NCBI GenBank assembly: GCA_037974335.1
Contig: CM075760.1
Coordinates: 12,253,791 to 12,317,790 of the forward strand
DNA length: 64,000 bases
Direction: 5' to 3'
From: Prionace glauca
Lineage: Eukaryota; Chordata; Chondrichthyes; Carcharhiniformes; Carcharhinidae
Below are positions 10,830 to 21,983 of this stretch, piece by piece. Within the stretch, counting starts at the first letter, position 1. Every line of letters starts with the position of its first letter. Both the position numbers and the translations under genes were made by a program. The notes under the pieces were generated by a model. It had not been told where the DNA came from, searched no databases, and saw only the letters and a program-made list of their open reading frames with translations.

Positions 10830-11230
10830 GCCTTTCCCCCAGGCTCAGGAATTTGAATTTCTTCCATTTCTTCTACTCTCATAGGCAGTGAGTTCCAGGT
10901 CAATACCATTCACTGTATCAAAATATTCTTCCTCACATCGCCCCTTACATGTCTGATCCAAAACCTTAAATCTGTGTCCCCCTCATCCTTGTCCCATCAG
11001 CAAATGGAAACAACTTTTCTTTGTCCATCATATCTAAACCTGTCAGAATCCTGTCCACCTCTATCAAATCTCCTCTCAACCTCCTTTGCTCCAAGGGGAA
11101 CAACCCCAGCCTGACATTGACAATAAAGAACAAACTAACAGAATATGTTAATGCCTGAAATCAAATGTTGAATTTATGTTTTAAAGATATTGAGAATATA
11201 TTGTCCTGGACAATGAAGGAATTGAGATAT
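10830..11230 (-). repeat. LINE 3' fragment, inverted copy of 1560-2045
   Basis: The minus strand carries the same decayed LINE end and flank as 1560-2045 (GGTTGTTCCCCTTGGAGC; AACATATTCTGTTAGTTTG). Together with the repeats at 1-330 and 11360-12780 it marks an inverted duplication that also includes the finger genes. Confidence 0.65.
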
Positions 11231-11359
11231 CTCAGGTAAACAAACACAAAAAGAGGCTGGAATCTGAAACAAAAACAGAAAATAGTGGAAAATCTCAGCA
11301 AGTCTGACGCATCTGTGGAGAGAGATTAGAGCCAACATTTCGAGTTTTCTCGACTGCTG

Positions 11360-12780
11360 AGATTTTATGCACTTATTTTATAATTGAGGATTTATATAGG
11401 AACAAGTTAAATGTGGAAGTTTTAAGCCTGGAGGAATTTGGAATAACTGTGAAAATTTTATCATGTCGTCACCTCAACCCCAGATAAACAACAAAGATTT
11501 TGCAAGTGGTAATGTGTTTGGGATTTTAAAGCAATAAAGACTAGATATTGCCTATAAAATCAGGCCCAGGAAGTTGGCTTAAAAAAGGTTGTTATAATGA
11601 AGGATCTTGTATCTTACTGTACACAAGGATTTTTCAGCTTGTAGTGCTCTGTCACTTTAAGAAGCTATAGCTGCAGGAGAGAATGCTGAGGATTCATTGT
11701 TTGACATTTGCAAGCTGTGAGAACCTGTGTGTTTTGTTTGTTTTGTGTGGATGTTTGTAGATGTGTTTTATCATTGTTTTGGACTACATTTGTTAAGATT
11801 CATCTTTCTGGGGAATTAACCTCACCTTGTGTCTTTAATTAAAGGCATTTCTGGAAGTTTAAAAACGGAACCACAAAAATCCTTAATGTTTCTGGTTATT
11901 GTTGTTGTAAAGAACATGCTAAGTTTCTCCGCTTGTGTACGTGTGATATTTGTGAATTGCTTCAAGCTTTGAGGTTTTCTGTCTGTGATTTAAATCAAAG
12001 TTTTTTTTAAAAGTGTAATTAATAAAACTTTTTTTTCACGTTATATTTACCGACCAGAGACATGATTCCAGGGTATTTTACTAAACCTGCAGGAATTTTA
12101 ATCCAGATACAATTCATACATGAGAATGATGGTTTTAATTTGTCTTGGTTATTTAAAATTTGAGAGATGTGAAATGATTCTGACCAATCCTGTGTTGGAT
12201 TGACCTTGGGTTAAATTTCCTGTCAGATCCAAAGATTTATTCCTGATGCAATTGACACAATGGAAAGGAAAATTCTAGGATTGGATACTGAAAGAAAAAG
12301 TTTAAAATGTGAGATTATTAAATAGAAATGATTCCCAGACTGTGTGGTCATTAGATTAAAACAAAGGAAGGGTGCTGATGTCCATTTGAGAACTTTTAAT
12401 CCACCCCTTTTCAAACTAAGGGAGTCTGTGTACCAAAGAAAGCCCAAGGATGGTAGATAAGAGGGTCTAGAAAACTTCATGATGGGAGCACCTATCTGTT
12501 CATGAGATGATCACAAAACCCCATAATGCCCAGATACTAATTTCATTGGATATATAATTAATGTAATCTATAACCATTCTGATTGGATTGTGTCCAGCTG
12601 GGATGGGCTCAGTAACTACATAAGAATTGATGATTTTCTTTGTTGGTTGGAGTTGCACATGGTCAGTCCCTGTAGCTTCTCCCTGCTGGCGTAACTCAAT
12701 AAACTGTTTATCGATTGAATCATGCTTGAGCATTGAATGGTTCTTCTGCGTTCATTCCCCTCCAACACACTGGGTACATT
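11360..12780 (+). repeat. LTR-like repeat copy, split
   Basis: Both ends (11.36-11.52 and 12.69-12.78 kb) match the inverted repeat at 1-330. The middle, about 1.17 kb, is absent from that copy and is AT-rich, with an AATAAA-bearing stretch near 12020. Either something inserted here or the other copy lost it. It is a fossil of LTR type; the class is inferred. Confidence 0.35.
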
Positions 12781-12789
12781 ACCACTTCA

Positions 12790-13830
12790 TCCTTGGGAGT
12801 GGCCTGATAGGCCGTAATCCAGACTACAGGTGGACTTTGGGGGGGTGCCTTTCACGAATCATGTGTTTGGTCGTTGTAAATGTGCATTCAAAATGGTTGG
12901 AAGCACAGATCATGAGTAATATTACATCTCCTGTGACAATAGAGAAGCTCTGTCAAATTTTCACAAGCCCTGGGTTAGCAGATCCGCTTGTTTCAGATAA
13001 CGACACTCTGTTTACAAGTGAGATGTTTCAGGAATTCATGTAAAGGAATGGTATACGCCATGTGTGTGCTGCACCGTTTCATCTGGCTACAAATGGTCCA
13101 GCAGAAAGTGCTGTTCACACTCTGAAGGAGGGATTGAGAAGAATGGAAAGCGATACTTTAAGAACAAGCTCTCAAGATTTTTGTTTGCTTCGTATCACAC
13201 CACAATCCACAACCGAACTCTCTCCTATTATTTTTAGGTAGAGGGCTGAATTCTCATCTGGATCAGCTTCATCCAGATCTCAGAGCAAAAGTGAGTAGGA
13301 GACAAGAGAAGTAGAAGGGGAGTCACGACTACCGCACCAAAGAGAGGCAGTTCAAACCGGGCGATCGGGTTTACATCAGAAACTTTAAGAGTAACCAAAG
13401 GTGGTTACCGGGAATAATTTTAAACCAAAGTGGTCCAGTATCTTGGATGGTGAAACAGTAAAACGGACGAGTTATTCACAGACACCAAGACCATATTCAC
13501 TTGTGGTGTGACCCCGAGTCAGGAACAGTTTCAGAGTCAGCAATCATTACTGAGAACATGGCAGAGGGTCATGCTGCTGTGGATGTTCACCAGGAAATGG
13601 TTCCAGCTTTGCCAGTTGACTCTGCTGTGGGAGTGGAAGAGGAACATTCATGTACAGATTCTCAAATTACCCCTTCACCTCCCATTCCAGATACACCATT
13701 ACAAGATTTACCAGTGATATTGTACAGGTCACAATGAATCACAAAGCTCCTGACAGACTTCCGTGTGTTAAAGACATTACTTTGTTGTATTTCTGTCCTG
13801 ATGGGGGATTGAAATTTAAGGGGAGAAGTG
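12790..13830 (+). mobile_element. Ty3/Gypsy LTR retrotransposon fossil, integrase region
   Basis: Translation shows the integrase core of a Ty3/Gypsy pol (HSKWLEAQIM, PLVSDNDTLFTSEMFQEFM, then a run like PFHLATNGPAESAVHTLKEG), followed by the usual pol C-terminal tail and a purine-rich tract near 13817. Gag, protease and RT are not seen. The element is a broken, partial and old fossil with several breaks. Confidence 0.75.
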
Positions 13831-14261
13831 TTATAGAGTGTTCTTCTCAACCCTCTCCGTTCTGAGCATGTGTAGGCTTTGGGAAGGGTGTCATCTGCAA
13901 GTCCAGGCTGGTTCAAGTGCTCCTGTTTTCTTTTGTTTACTGCTGTTTTTTAAAACTTTGTTATTTATTTATATAAAGATCTGCTGCTTTTAACAATGCA
14001 TTCGACTACCTTATTTGTGGACTGAAGTTCCCACAGCTGTAAAGCAGCCAGATTAGTTAAATAGAAGCTTAAATTGTAAGACAATTAAAGAATAAATGAT
14101 TCATTAATACAGTTGTTAGAAAGGTTAGAATGTAAATTTGAACACAAAAGCTTTTAACTTTTAGAATTATAAACAGAGTAAGAATGGTTAAAATGCTATG
14201 GGAATTATAAGATATTGCCTTCTGACAGCAACAGAATAGAAAAAACATAAGACTTGTTAGG

Positions 14262-14527
14262 GTGGCCCAGTGGCACATTGGTTAGCATTGCTGCTTCACA
14301 GTGTCAGGGACCTGGGTTTGATTCCCAGCTTGGGTGAATCTGTGAACTTTGCACATTGTTCCTGTGACTGCTGGTCTTCTTCTGGCTGCTCTGATTTCCT
14401 CCCACAGTCCAAAAGATGTGCTGGTTAGGTGCACTGACCATGCTGTATTCTCCATCAGTGTACCTGAACAGATACCAGAGTGCGGCGACTAGGGGATTTT
14501 CCCAGGAACTTCATGTATTAGTGTCAC
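14262..14527 (+). mobile_element. HE1-like SINE, left arm of a tail-to-tail pair
   Basis: A plus-strand SINE with tRNA head GGCCCAGTGGCACATTGGTT, body AAAAGATGTGCTGGTTAGGTGC and the 3' end GGGATTTTCCCAGGAACTTCAT. It meets an oppositely oriented copy at about 14528. Confidence 0.75.
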
Positions 14528-14803
14528 AAGTTGGCTTACATTAATATTGCAATGAAGTTACTCTGAAAATCCCCGAGTCACCACACTCAGGAGCCTGTTC
14601 GGGTACACTGAGGGAGAATTTAGCATGGCCAATGCATCTAACCAGCATGACTTTTGGACGTAGGAGGAACTCGGAGCACCCGGAGGAAACCCACACAAAC
14701 ACAGGGAGAATGTGTAAAATCTGCAGACTGTGACCCAACTGGGAGTCAAACCCAGGTCCCTGGCACTATGAGGCAGCAGTGCAAACCACTGTGCCCTACG
14801 GGG
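14528..14803 (-). mobile_element. HE1-like SINE, right arm of a tail-to-tail pair
   Basis: The minus-strand SINE starts at the 3' tail (GGCTTACATTAATATTGCAA reversed) and ends at the tRNA head near 14803. With 14262-14527 it forms an imperfect palindrome of about 540 bp. Confidence 0.75.
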
Positions 14804-14889
14804 AGGTGTTGGGAGCTGTTGATTTTACAAGTTATCCATGTTTTTGAAGCCGTCATGTCCTAGTCTGAAAAGGATAGCGAGAAGTCTGT

Positions 14890-15000
14890 TCATAAGATCG
14901 TGGAACAGAATTAGGCCATTTGGCCCATCAAGTCTGCTCTGTCATTCGATCCTGGCTGATGTGCTCCTCATCCCCATGTTCCTGCCTTCTCCCCATAACA
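14890..15000 (-). mobile_element. LINE 3' tail fragment
   Basis: ATTAGGCCATTTGGCCCATC followed by ATCCTGGCTGATGTGCTCCT matches the divergent 3' UTR of the CR1-like LINEs, with the sense on the minus strand. Confidence 0.55.
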
Positions 15001-15259
15001 TTTCATAAGTTCGTATGTTCAATTGTTAAAGCTAAGCTTTCTCTTTTTACTGTTAATCGATACTTTCCTTTTTTATCTTTGACTTGTTACATTTTTAATG
15101 GTTAATAAACTTACTGAATTCACCATTTCAAGTATTCTTTCTAGCCATATGGTTAAGTCACTGGAACCTGGTGTGATTTACAGTTATGGAGTTATTGTAA
15201 ACAAGAGAATCCCATAAATCTTAGTTCAAATAAATCAACATTCTCACAAATGGAATGCT

Positions 15260-15740
15260 ATCCTTTATTATGAGAGAAATTGAACATTGAAGTAAAGATA
15301 TTATGCTTCAGTTATACAGGGCATTGCTGAGACTGCATCTTGAACACTGGGTGCAGTTTTTGTCTCTTATTAAACAAAGGATCATAGAATCCCTGCAGTA
15401 CACCCAGAGGCCATTCTGCCCATTGAGTCTGTACCCAACACCATCCACCCAGGTCTTCTTCCCATAATCCCACACATTTATCCTGCTAATTCCCCTAACA
15501 CAAATTTAGCATAGCCAATCAATCTAACCCACATACCTTTGGTCTTTGGGAGGAAACTGGAGCACCTGGATGAAACCCACACAGACATGGGGAGAATGTG
15601 CAAACTCCACACAGACAATGACCTGGGCTGGAATTGAACCTGGATCCCTAGTGTTGTGATGCAGAAGTGCACTGTGCTGTCCCATTTTATAAACACCATG
15701 GAAACAGTTCAGAGGAGGTTTACTAGATTGATTCTCAATC
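15260..15740 (+). mobile_element. LINE RT fragment interrupted by a SINE
   Basis: Plus-strand LINE text (AGTTATACAGGGCATTGCTGAG, a form of the LYRALxRP motif) stops near 15375 and resumes near 15693 (CAGTTCAGAGGAGGTTTACT, a form of VQRRFTR). The gap is filled by a minus-strand SINE at 15376-15692. Confidence 0.65.
15376..15692 (-). mobile_element. HE1-like SINE inside a LINE fragment
   Basis: The reverse complement of the SINE seen at 9655-9995 (GATCATAGAATCCCTGCAGT at its tail, GGAATTGAACCTGGATCCCT at the B-box), more diverged than the other copies. Confidence 0.7.
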
Positions 15741-16093
15741 TTGTAGTGCAAAATATTAACTCTGTTTCTCTCTCCACAGATGCTGCTAGACCTGCTGCCT
15801 TTTTCCAGTTCTTTCTGTATTTATTTCAGATCTATCTGTAGTGATAGGAAAAACATTATTTACTATCCAGGATAAAATAAATTTCCTTCATCAGCTTTTG
15901 TGTGTCATTTCAGTGGAAATGTGCTCTCCCAGGCTCAAAGTGTATCAGCCCACTGGAAGCAAAGTCATGAGACCAGCCAGTCCAGCAGAAAGAAACTCTC
16001 CGACCCTCCCACTTCACCCACTGTCAGAATGAACATGGTTCAGTCCCAGATGTGATTAACAGCAACAATAACAGCAGAATCCAACACCAGTTA

Positions 16094-16936
16094 TCACTTG
16101 TGAACTTGCTGGTGTCTCCGCATACTGGATGACTGAGTGAATCCCTTCCCACACACACAGCAGATGAACGGTCTCTCCCCAGTGTGAACTCGCTGGTGTT
16201 GCTGCAGATTGGATGAGGTTTTGAACGTCTTTGTGCAGTGAGAGCAGCTGAACAGTCTCTCCTCAGTGTGAGTGCGCTGGTGGAGCATCAGATCCCGAGA
16301 ACGTTTGAAACCACGTCCACAATCAGAGCATTTAAAGGGTCTCTCCTGGGTGTGAGTGAGATTGTGGCTCAGCAGGCTGGATGAATGAGTGAATCCTTTC
16401 CCACACACAGAGCAAGTGAATGGTCTCTCTCTGGTGTGAATTCTCTGGTGCTCCCGCAGGTGGGATGACGTCCTAAATCTCTTTGTGCAGTGAGAGCAGC
16501 TGAACGGTCTCTCCCCAGTGTGAATGCGCTGATGGATCATCAGTTCCCGAGAGCTTTTGAAACCACTCTCACAGTCAGTGCATTTAAAGGGTCTCTCATT
16601 GCTGTGAGTGATTTTGTGTTTCGACAGGTTGGATAACTGCGTAAATCCTTTCCCGCACTCTGCGCAGGTGAATGGTCTCTCTCCAGTGTGAACGCGCTGG
16701 TGTCTCTGCAGACTGGGTAAATTAGCGAATCCATCCCCACACTCAAAGCAGATGAATGCTCTTTCTCCAGTGTGAACCAGTCGATGTCGCTGCAGGTGAG
16801 ATAACCGAGTGAACCCCTTCCAACACACAGAGCAGGTGTACGGCTTCTCTCCAGTGTGAATACGTTGATGAGTTTGCAGCTCAGAGGGGCTTTTGCAGCC
16901 CTTCCCACAGTCCCCACATTTCCACGGTTTCTCCAT
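16094..16936 (-). CDS. C2H2 zinc-finger protein, ten fingers, intact
   Basis: An ATG-started frame of 280 codons begins MEKPWKCGDCGKGC and ends cleanly after the last finger with QQVHK and a stop. Ten C2H2 fingers cover nearly the whole protein. Fingers 5, 6, 8 and 9 alternate between an FKCxDC...F and an FSCSHCTKxF type, which points to duplication of a multi-finger block. Linkers vary (HSNERP, HTRERP, HTQERP). No other domain is present. The exon acceptor is at 17424-17425, so the exon begins at 17423 and carries a 5' UTR of about 490 bases. The likely promoter and first exon are at 18640-19165. It is probably a nuclear DNA-binding protein of unknown target. It is the only clearly undamaged long finger gene in the window. 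Confidence 0.85.
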   Translation of the reverse strand: MEKPWKCGDCGKGCKSPSELQTHQRIHTGEKPYTCSVCWKGFTRLSHLQRHRLVHTGERAFICFECGDGFANLPSLQRHQRVHTGERPFTCAECGKGFTQLSNLSKHKITHSNERPFKCTDCESGFKSSRELMIHQRIHTGERPFSCSHCTKRFRTSSHLREHQRIHTRERPFTCSVCGKGFTHSSSLLSHNLTHTQERPFKCSDCGRGFKRSRDLMLHQRTHTEERLFSCSHCTKTFKTSSNLQQHQRVHTGERPFICCVCGKGFTQSSSMRRHQQVHK

Positions 16937-17076
16937 GTTGGAGGTGTCCTTATGTTGCTCCAGGTTTGACGATAGGTTGAAGTCTCACACAGAACAAGAT
17001 TATGACACCCTGCTGTTTTGGTGCAACATTTTTTATGGCTGTGTAACTGAGAAGCTCTTTCCACAGTCAATGCATG

Positions 17077-17240
17077 GGAGTGTGAGGACGGGGCGGGGGG
17101 GAAGAAGGCGGGGATGGGTGAGTGTGTGTGGAGAGGGGGGAGTGTGTGTGTGTTGGGGGGGAAGTGTGTGGGTGTGTGTGGGGGAGTGTGCGTGTGTGTG
17201 TGTGGGGGAGCGTGAGTCTGTGGGAGAGTGTATGTCCGTG
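17077..17240 (+). repeat. G- and GT-rich low-complexity tract
   Basis: Runs of GGGG and GTGTGTG (for example GGGGCGGGGGGGAAGAAGG near 17090) lie in the 5' UTR part of the finger exon at 16094-17423. The open frames here are composition artefacts. Confidence 0.75.
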
Positions 17241-17656
17241 TCTGCTGTACCAGTCATACTGTTGTTTCAAGAGTGCAAAAGCAGACAGAACAGAGAAACA
17301 TTTCTCTTTCTGGATTCAAAGGCCAAGAGCATTCAGGTCCCGATGAATTGAGTGACTCTGTCAGATGTTGACGTGATGTTTGATTTGAGATTTCTGTCTG
17401 TAAATTCCTCACCTTCTGATATCCTGTAAAAGGAATTTACAAAATACATCACTTTCAATACAGCACTGAAATTCAGAACAGACAATTCTAGTTTCTATGG
17501 AATATTCTTTCCTCTCTCATTCCCCAAAAGCTTTAAATCTCCATCCCACACACTCTCCCTCCATTCTCACTCTGCTGTGTCTAATATTCACCCTCCCAAT
17601 TCTTCTGAAGGTGCAGATCGAGGCTGATTGACAGATTCATGCTCCCTGCTGCCTGT

Positions 17657-18390
17657 CCTGGACACAGTAAAAAGTCTGACAACACCAGGTTTTAGTCCAA
17701 CCGATTTATTTGATAATAGACTCACAAGCTTTCGGGGTTAGTACCTTCATCAGGTGAATGGAGAGTTCTGGCCTCAGACAGAGCATATAAAGCACAAACA
17801 GTTTAGAGATTACTGATTAGAATGCGAATCCTTACACTTAACCTGCTGTTCAAGATCTGAAGTGGCTGACAATGTGAGTGGAAGGAGCACTCATCACAGG
17901 TTAAAGAGAAGTGTATTGTCTCCAGACAGTACAGTAAGTGGGGTTTTGCAAACCCAGGCAAGTCACGGGGGTTACAGATAGTGCGACATGAACCCAAGAT
18001 CCCTGTTGAGACCATCCTCATGTGTGCGGAACTTGATAGCCAAGTTCCACACACATGAGGACGGTCTCAACAGGGATCTTGCCTGGGTTTGCAAAACCTC
18101 ACTTACTGTACTGTCTGGAGACAATACACATCTCTTTAACCTGTGATCAGTGCTCCTTCCACTCACATTGTCAGACACTTCAGGTCTTGAACAGCAGGTT
18201 AAGTGTAAGGATTCGCATTCTAATCAGTAATCTCTAAACTGTCTGTGCTTTATATGCTCTGTCTGAGGCCAGAACTCTCCATTCACCTGACGAAGGGACT
18301 AACCCCGAAAGCTTGTGAGTCTATTATCAAATAAATCGGTTGGACTAAAACCTGGTGTTGTCAGACTTTTCACTGTGTTTACGCCAGTCC
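17657..18390. repeat. Large inverted repeat made of one repeat family
   Basis: The left arm (from ACAGTAAAAAGTCTGACAAC at about 17665) is matched in reverse by the right arm ending GTTGTCAGACTTTTCACTGTG near 18380. The centre is near 18033 (GAACTTGATAGCCAAGTTC). Arms are about 340-380 bp with few mismatches; the left arm has about 40 bp (near 17960-18000) that the right lacks. The arm contains the repeat end (AATAAA, GGTTGGACTAAAACC) found alone at 27084-27245. Its class is unknown to me. Confidence 0.85.
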
Positions 18391-18639
18391 AACACCGGCA
18401 TACCCACATCATGACGCCTATTCTGGACACAGAGAGCTGAAAATCTTCAAGCTGACAGCCACGTTTTACATTGGACATAAATGAACAGCCTGATGATGTG
18501 TGTAATACACTGTATTACCTGGTTACAGATACATGAAGAATGTGAGGATGAATTTTAGTCAGCGAGTGTGACCTGGAAGTTCAAAATTGAAGCCCAAAAT
18601 CAAAATGGAAAGGGGGAGAAAAGCAAGTGTTTTACTCAC

Positions 18640-19165
18640 AGATGGTGGAGACAGGAAGAAGCTTGAGTCTGAAGCTCAATCTTCATTCAGAGAGAGAGCA
18701 GCAGCAATTTTGCTGGGCACATTGTCCAACTCCGCATTCAGACAATGAGGGAGCTCTGATTGGCTGGAGGACCAGAGCCCTTCCGGTCCTCCAACTCTTT
18801 CCATTGGTCAACCTCAGCATGAGGCCTGACCAATGGACGCCCTGACGGGCGGGCACTCCTTTGCACATGCGCAGCGTCCCCTCTCCCTTCGGCTTGCGCA
18901 GCCCCGGGGGGAGGGGGACACAACCGAGCGGCTTCTCGCTCTGGCCGGAGCCGCCAGTCGCTTGTCTGGAAATCTTGCCTGGAGGAGGGGCTGGGGGAGG
19001 GGAACAATGGGTGGGGGCGGGGCTCCCGGGTCCGGCCTGCGACTGGAACCCGGAGACGTCATCGCGGAGCAGAGTGATTCCTATTGGCAGGGTTCCATTG
19101 TGATGTCACAATGCGGAAGTCCACGAATGTGTTTCAGAGTGAAACTTCCTCCTCTGGGCAACATC
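18640..19165 (-). promoter_or_regulatory. GC-rich promoter and first exon for the 16094-16936 gene
   Basis: On the minus strand the block shows CCAAT boxes, an NRF1-like site (18862-18873), a GACGTCAT half-CRE-like site near 19055 and one AACAATGG copy near 19003. It ends CCACCATCT followed by GTGAGTAAAAC near 18630-18645, which reads as a first exon and donor. It matches 4180-4665 base by base in long stretches but lies in opposite orientation, towards the intact finger gene downstream on the same strand. Confidence 0.7.
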
Positions 19166-19229
19166 TGGGAGGAAATCAATGTCTCCCCCTTTCCATTTCT
19201 TGTTTATTTGGTTTGGCCTTAAAAGAGTT

Positions 19230-19860
19230 TGATCCATGGCCTCATGTGCTGTGGTGTTTCAAAATCTACATTGAATACAAGAGTTGGGATGTCTTGTTGA
19301 AGTTGTACAAGACCACACTTGGAGTACTGTGGAGTTCTGTTCATCCTATTATAGAAAGGATATTATTAAACTAGAAAGAGTGCAGAAAAGATTTACTAGG
19401 ATTCCAAAGGGACTTGATGGATTGAGTTATAAGGAGAGGCTGGATAGACTGTGACTTTTTTCTCTGGAGTGTAGGAGGCTGAGGGGTGATCTTATCGAGG
19501 TCTATAAAATAATGAGGGGCACAGATCAGCGAGATAGTGAATATCTTTTCCCAAAGGTTGGGGAGTCTAAAACTAGAGGGCAGAGGTTTAAAGTGAGAGG
19601 GGAAATACAAAAGTGTCCAGAAAGGCAATTTTTTCACACAGAGGGTGGTGAGTGTCTGGAACAAGCTGCCAGAGGCAGTAGTAGAGGGGGGTACAATTTT
19701 GTCCATTAAAAAGCATTTAGACAGTTACATAGGAGAGGATGGCTATAGAGGGATATGGGCCAAACTTGGGCAATTGGGATTAATTTAGTGGTTTAAAAAA
19801 AGGGGCTGCATTGAGAAGTTAGATCGAAAGGCCTGTTTCCATGCTGTAAACCTCTATGAC
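19230..19860 (+). mobile_element. LINE 3' fragment
   Basis: Plus-strand LINE RT C-terminus (GAAAGAGTGCAGAAAAGATTTACTAGG reads as a VQKRFTR motif; FFTxRVVSVWNKLP-like text near 19630) followed by a 3' UTR ending TGTAAACCTCTATGACT. It is diverged, with frame breaks. Confidence 0.7.
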
Positions 19861-20439
19861 TCAATTACATACTTTTTACTTGTTGTGAGATTTCCTGCCT
19901 CTACCACCTTTCCTCCGTTTCTCTCCCCATGGACTCTGACCAGAATTCTCTGGCCATTCATGCCGGTAGGATTCTGCATTCCTGCCGGCAGCACACACCT
20001 CCGCCCGTGGGTTTTCTGCTGGTGTGGGGTGATGTTAATGGGAATTCCCATGGGGAGCAGTTGATCAGAGAATCCTGCTGCTAGCAAACATCACATCACT
20101 TCCCATCAGCGGGAAACACACTGCTGGGAGGCCGGAGAATCTTACCCACTGTCTGACCTGTGAGTATTTCCAGCATTTTCTGTGTTTATTTCAGATATCC
20201 CACAGCTGCTCTATTTTGCTATTATTTTATTGGAGGCATTGCTCACAGAACCAACTTTAGAAACACGATTGACTAATTTTTTTAATCCACAGATGCTCTG
20301 GTCCGCCTTGTTGTCCAACAAGGGGCATACACGCGATGGGTCGTGCGAGGGCTGCTCTTGGATGTTGCTTCGAGAGTTGCCTAGTGCTTCATGTCGTTAG
20401 CGTACACTTAAACTGATGGGCAACATGACTGCTCAGTGA

Positions 20440-20760
20440 CTATCACTGTTTGTTGTGCAGATACATGGATTTGGGCCAGTATCTGTGGGAGTTTGCACAT
20501 TCTCCCCGTGCTTGGATGGGTTATCTCCGGGAGCTCAGGTTTCCTCCCACACCCCAAAAAACGTGCACTTAGGCTGATTGGCAGTAACACATTGTCCCTA
20601 AATTAGTCTCCCCTCAATCTGGTTATAATTCCTTTATTGTGGAGTCCAATAGGCGTAGACAAAGGTCGTAGGGAGAAGAGGGCACTCACAATGTTAAAAT
20701 GGTGGCACAGGCTCATTGGGCCGAAGGGCCGGTTTCCCAGGCTGTGTTGTTCTCTGTTCT
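20440..20760 (+). mobile_element. Decayed SINE
   Basis: The SINE body (AGTTTGCACATTCTCCCCGTG, then TTTCCTCCCACACCCCAAAA) and, after a 70-bp gap, the tail CATTGGGCCGAAGGGCCGGT are on the plus strand. Confidence 0.6.
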
Positions 20761-21029
20761 TTGTAATTATGAAACAAAATGCTGGAAAATCTCAACAGGT
20801 CAGACAGCATCTGTGGGGATGGAACCAAAGTCTGAAACATTGACTCTGTTCTCTCTCACAGATCAGCTCCTGTGATCCTTGGGTGGAGTTTGAGGGATTG
20901 GAAGATTCTGTTAAGGTCCTGGTTAGTTGTGAGTAAATAAAATCCCTATTCTTCACTTCCTGCCTCTTTCCCTCTCCTCCCATGTATCCAATAGTCATGT
21001 GTAGACCCACCTCCCTTCCCTGAAGGGTG

Positions 21030-21785
21030 TTACATAAGAACATAAGAAATAGGAGCAGGAGTAGGCCATCTAGCCCTTCGAACCTGCCCCGCCATTCAAT
21101 AAGATCATGGCTGATCTGAAGTGGATCAGTTCCACTTTCCCACTTTCTCCCCATAACCCTTAATTCCCTTGTCTATCAGAAACCTATCTACCCGTGACTT
21201 AAATATATTTAGCGAGGTAGCCTCCACCACTTCAACGGGCAGAGAATTCCAGAGATTCACCACCCTTTGAGTGAAGAAGTTCCTCCTCAACTCTCATCTA
21301 AACTGTCCCCCCTTATCTTGAGGCTGTGCCCTCTCGTCCTGCTGTCCTTTCTAAGCAGGAAGAATCTCTCTACCTCTACCTCTACCTATCCATCCCCTTC
21401 ATTATCTTATACGTCTCTATAAGATCCCCCCTCATTCTTCTCAACTCCAGCAAATACAGACCCAGTCTATTTAGTCTCTCTTCATAGTCCAACCCCCTCA
21501 TCTCATGTATCAGCCTAGTGAACCTTCTCTGCACTCCCTCCAAGGCCAAAATATCCTTGCGCAAGTGTGGCGACCAAAACTGCACACCATACTCCAGCTG
21601 CGGCCTCACCAGTGCCCTATACAGTTGCAGCAAGACCTCCCTGCTTTTATATTCTGTCCCCCTCGCTATAAAGGCCAGCATCCCATTTGCACCTGCAGAC
21701 TGGGTTTTTGCGACTCATGCACAAGGACCCCCAGGTCCCTCTGCACCGTAGCATGCTGCAGCTTTTCGCCCTTTAAATAGGGGTC
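21030..21785 (-). mobile_element. CR1-like LINE, 3' 750 bp
   Basis: The minus-strand copy is closely related to the 3' third of the element at 60112-62340: AFIARGTEYKSREVLLQLYRA, the VQRRFTRLI motif, then a 3' UTR with GGCCTACTCCTGCTCCTA and TTCTTATG units. It is 5'-truncated, with frame breaks near the C-terminus. Confidence 0.8.
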
Positions 21786-21983
21786 AGAGTAGGTGCAGCC
21801 TTGATGGGCCGAACGGCCTTCTTCTGGCCGTTCTATGGGATTCTATGGTTCAACTCACAATTTCAATTCACTCTAAACAATGGGACAGACACACACCTCC
21901 CATCAACATTGTATATGAATAGACACGTTTCAGTCCTGGATGTGATTAACAGCAACAATAACAGCAGAATCCAACTCACGTAA

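Noticed and set aside
19900-20150. Small MITE with inverted ends (AGAATTCTCTGGCC ... GGCCGGAGAATCT)
   Set aside because: The ends match only over about 13 bases with mismatches, and no target duplication could be seen.
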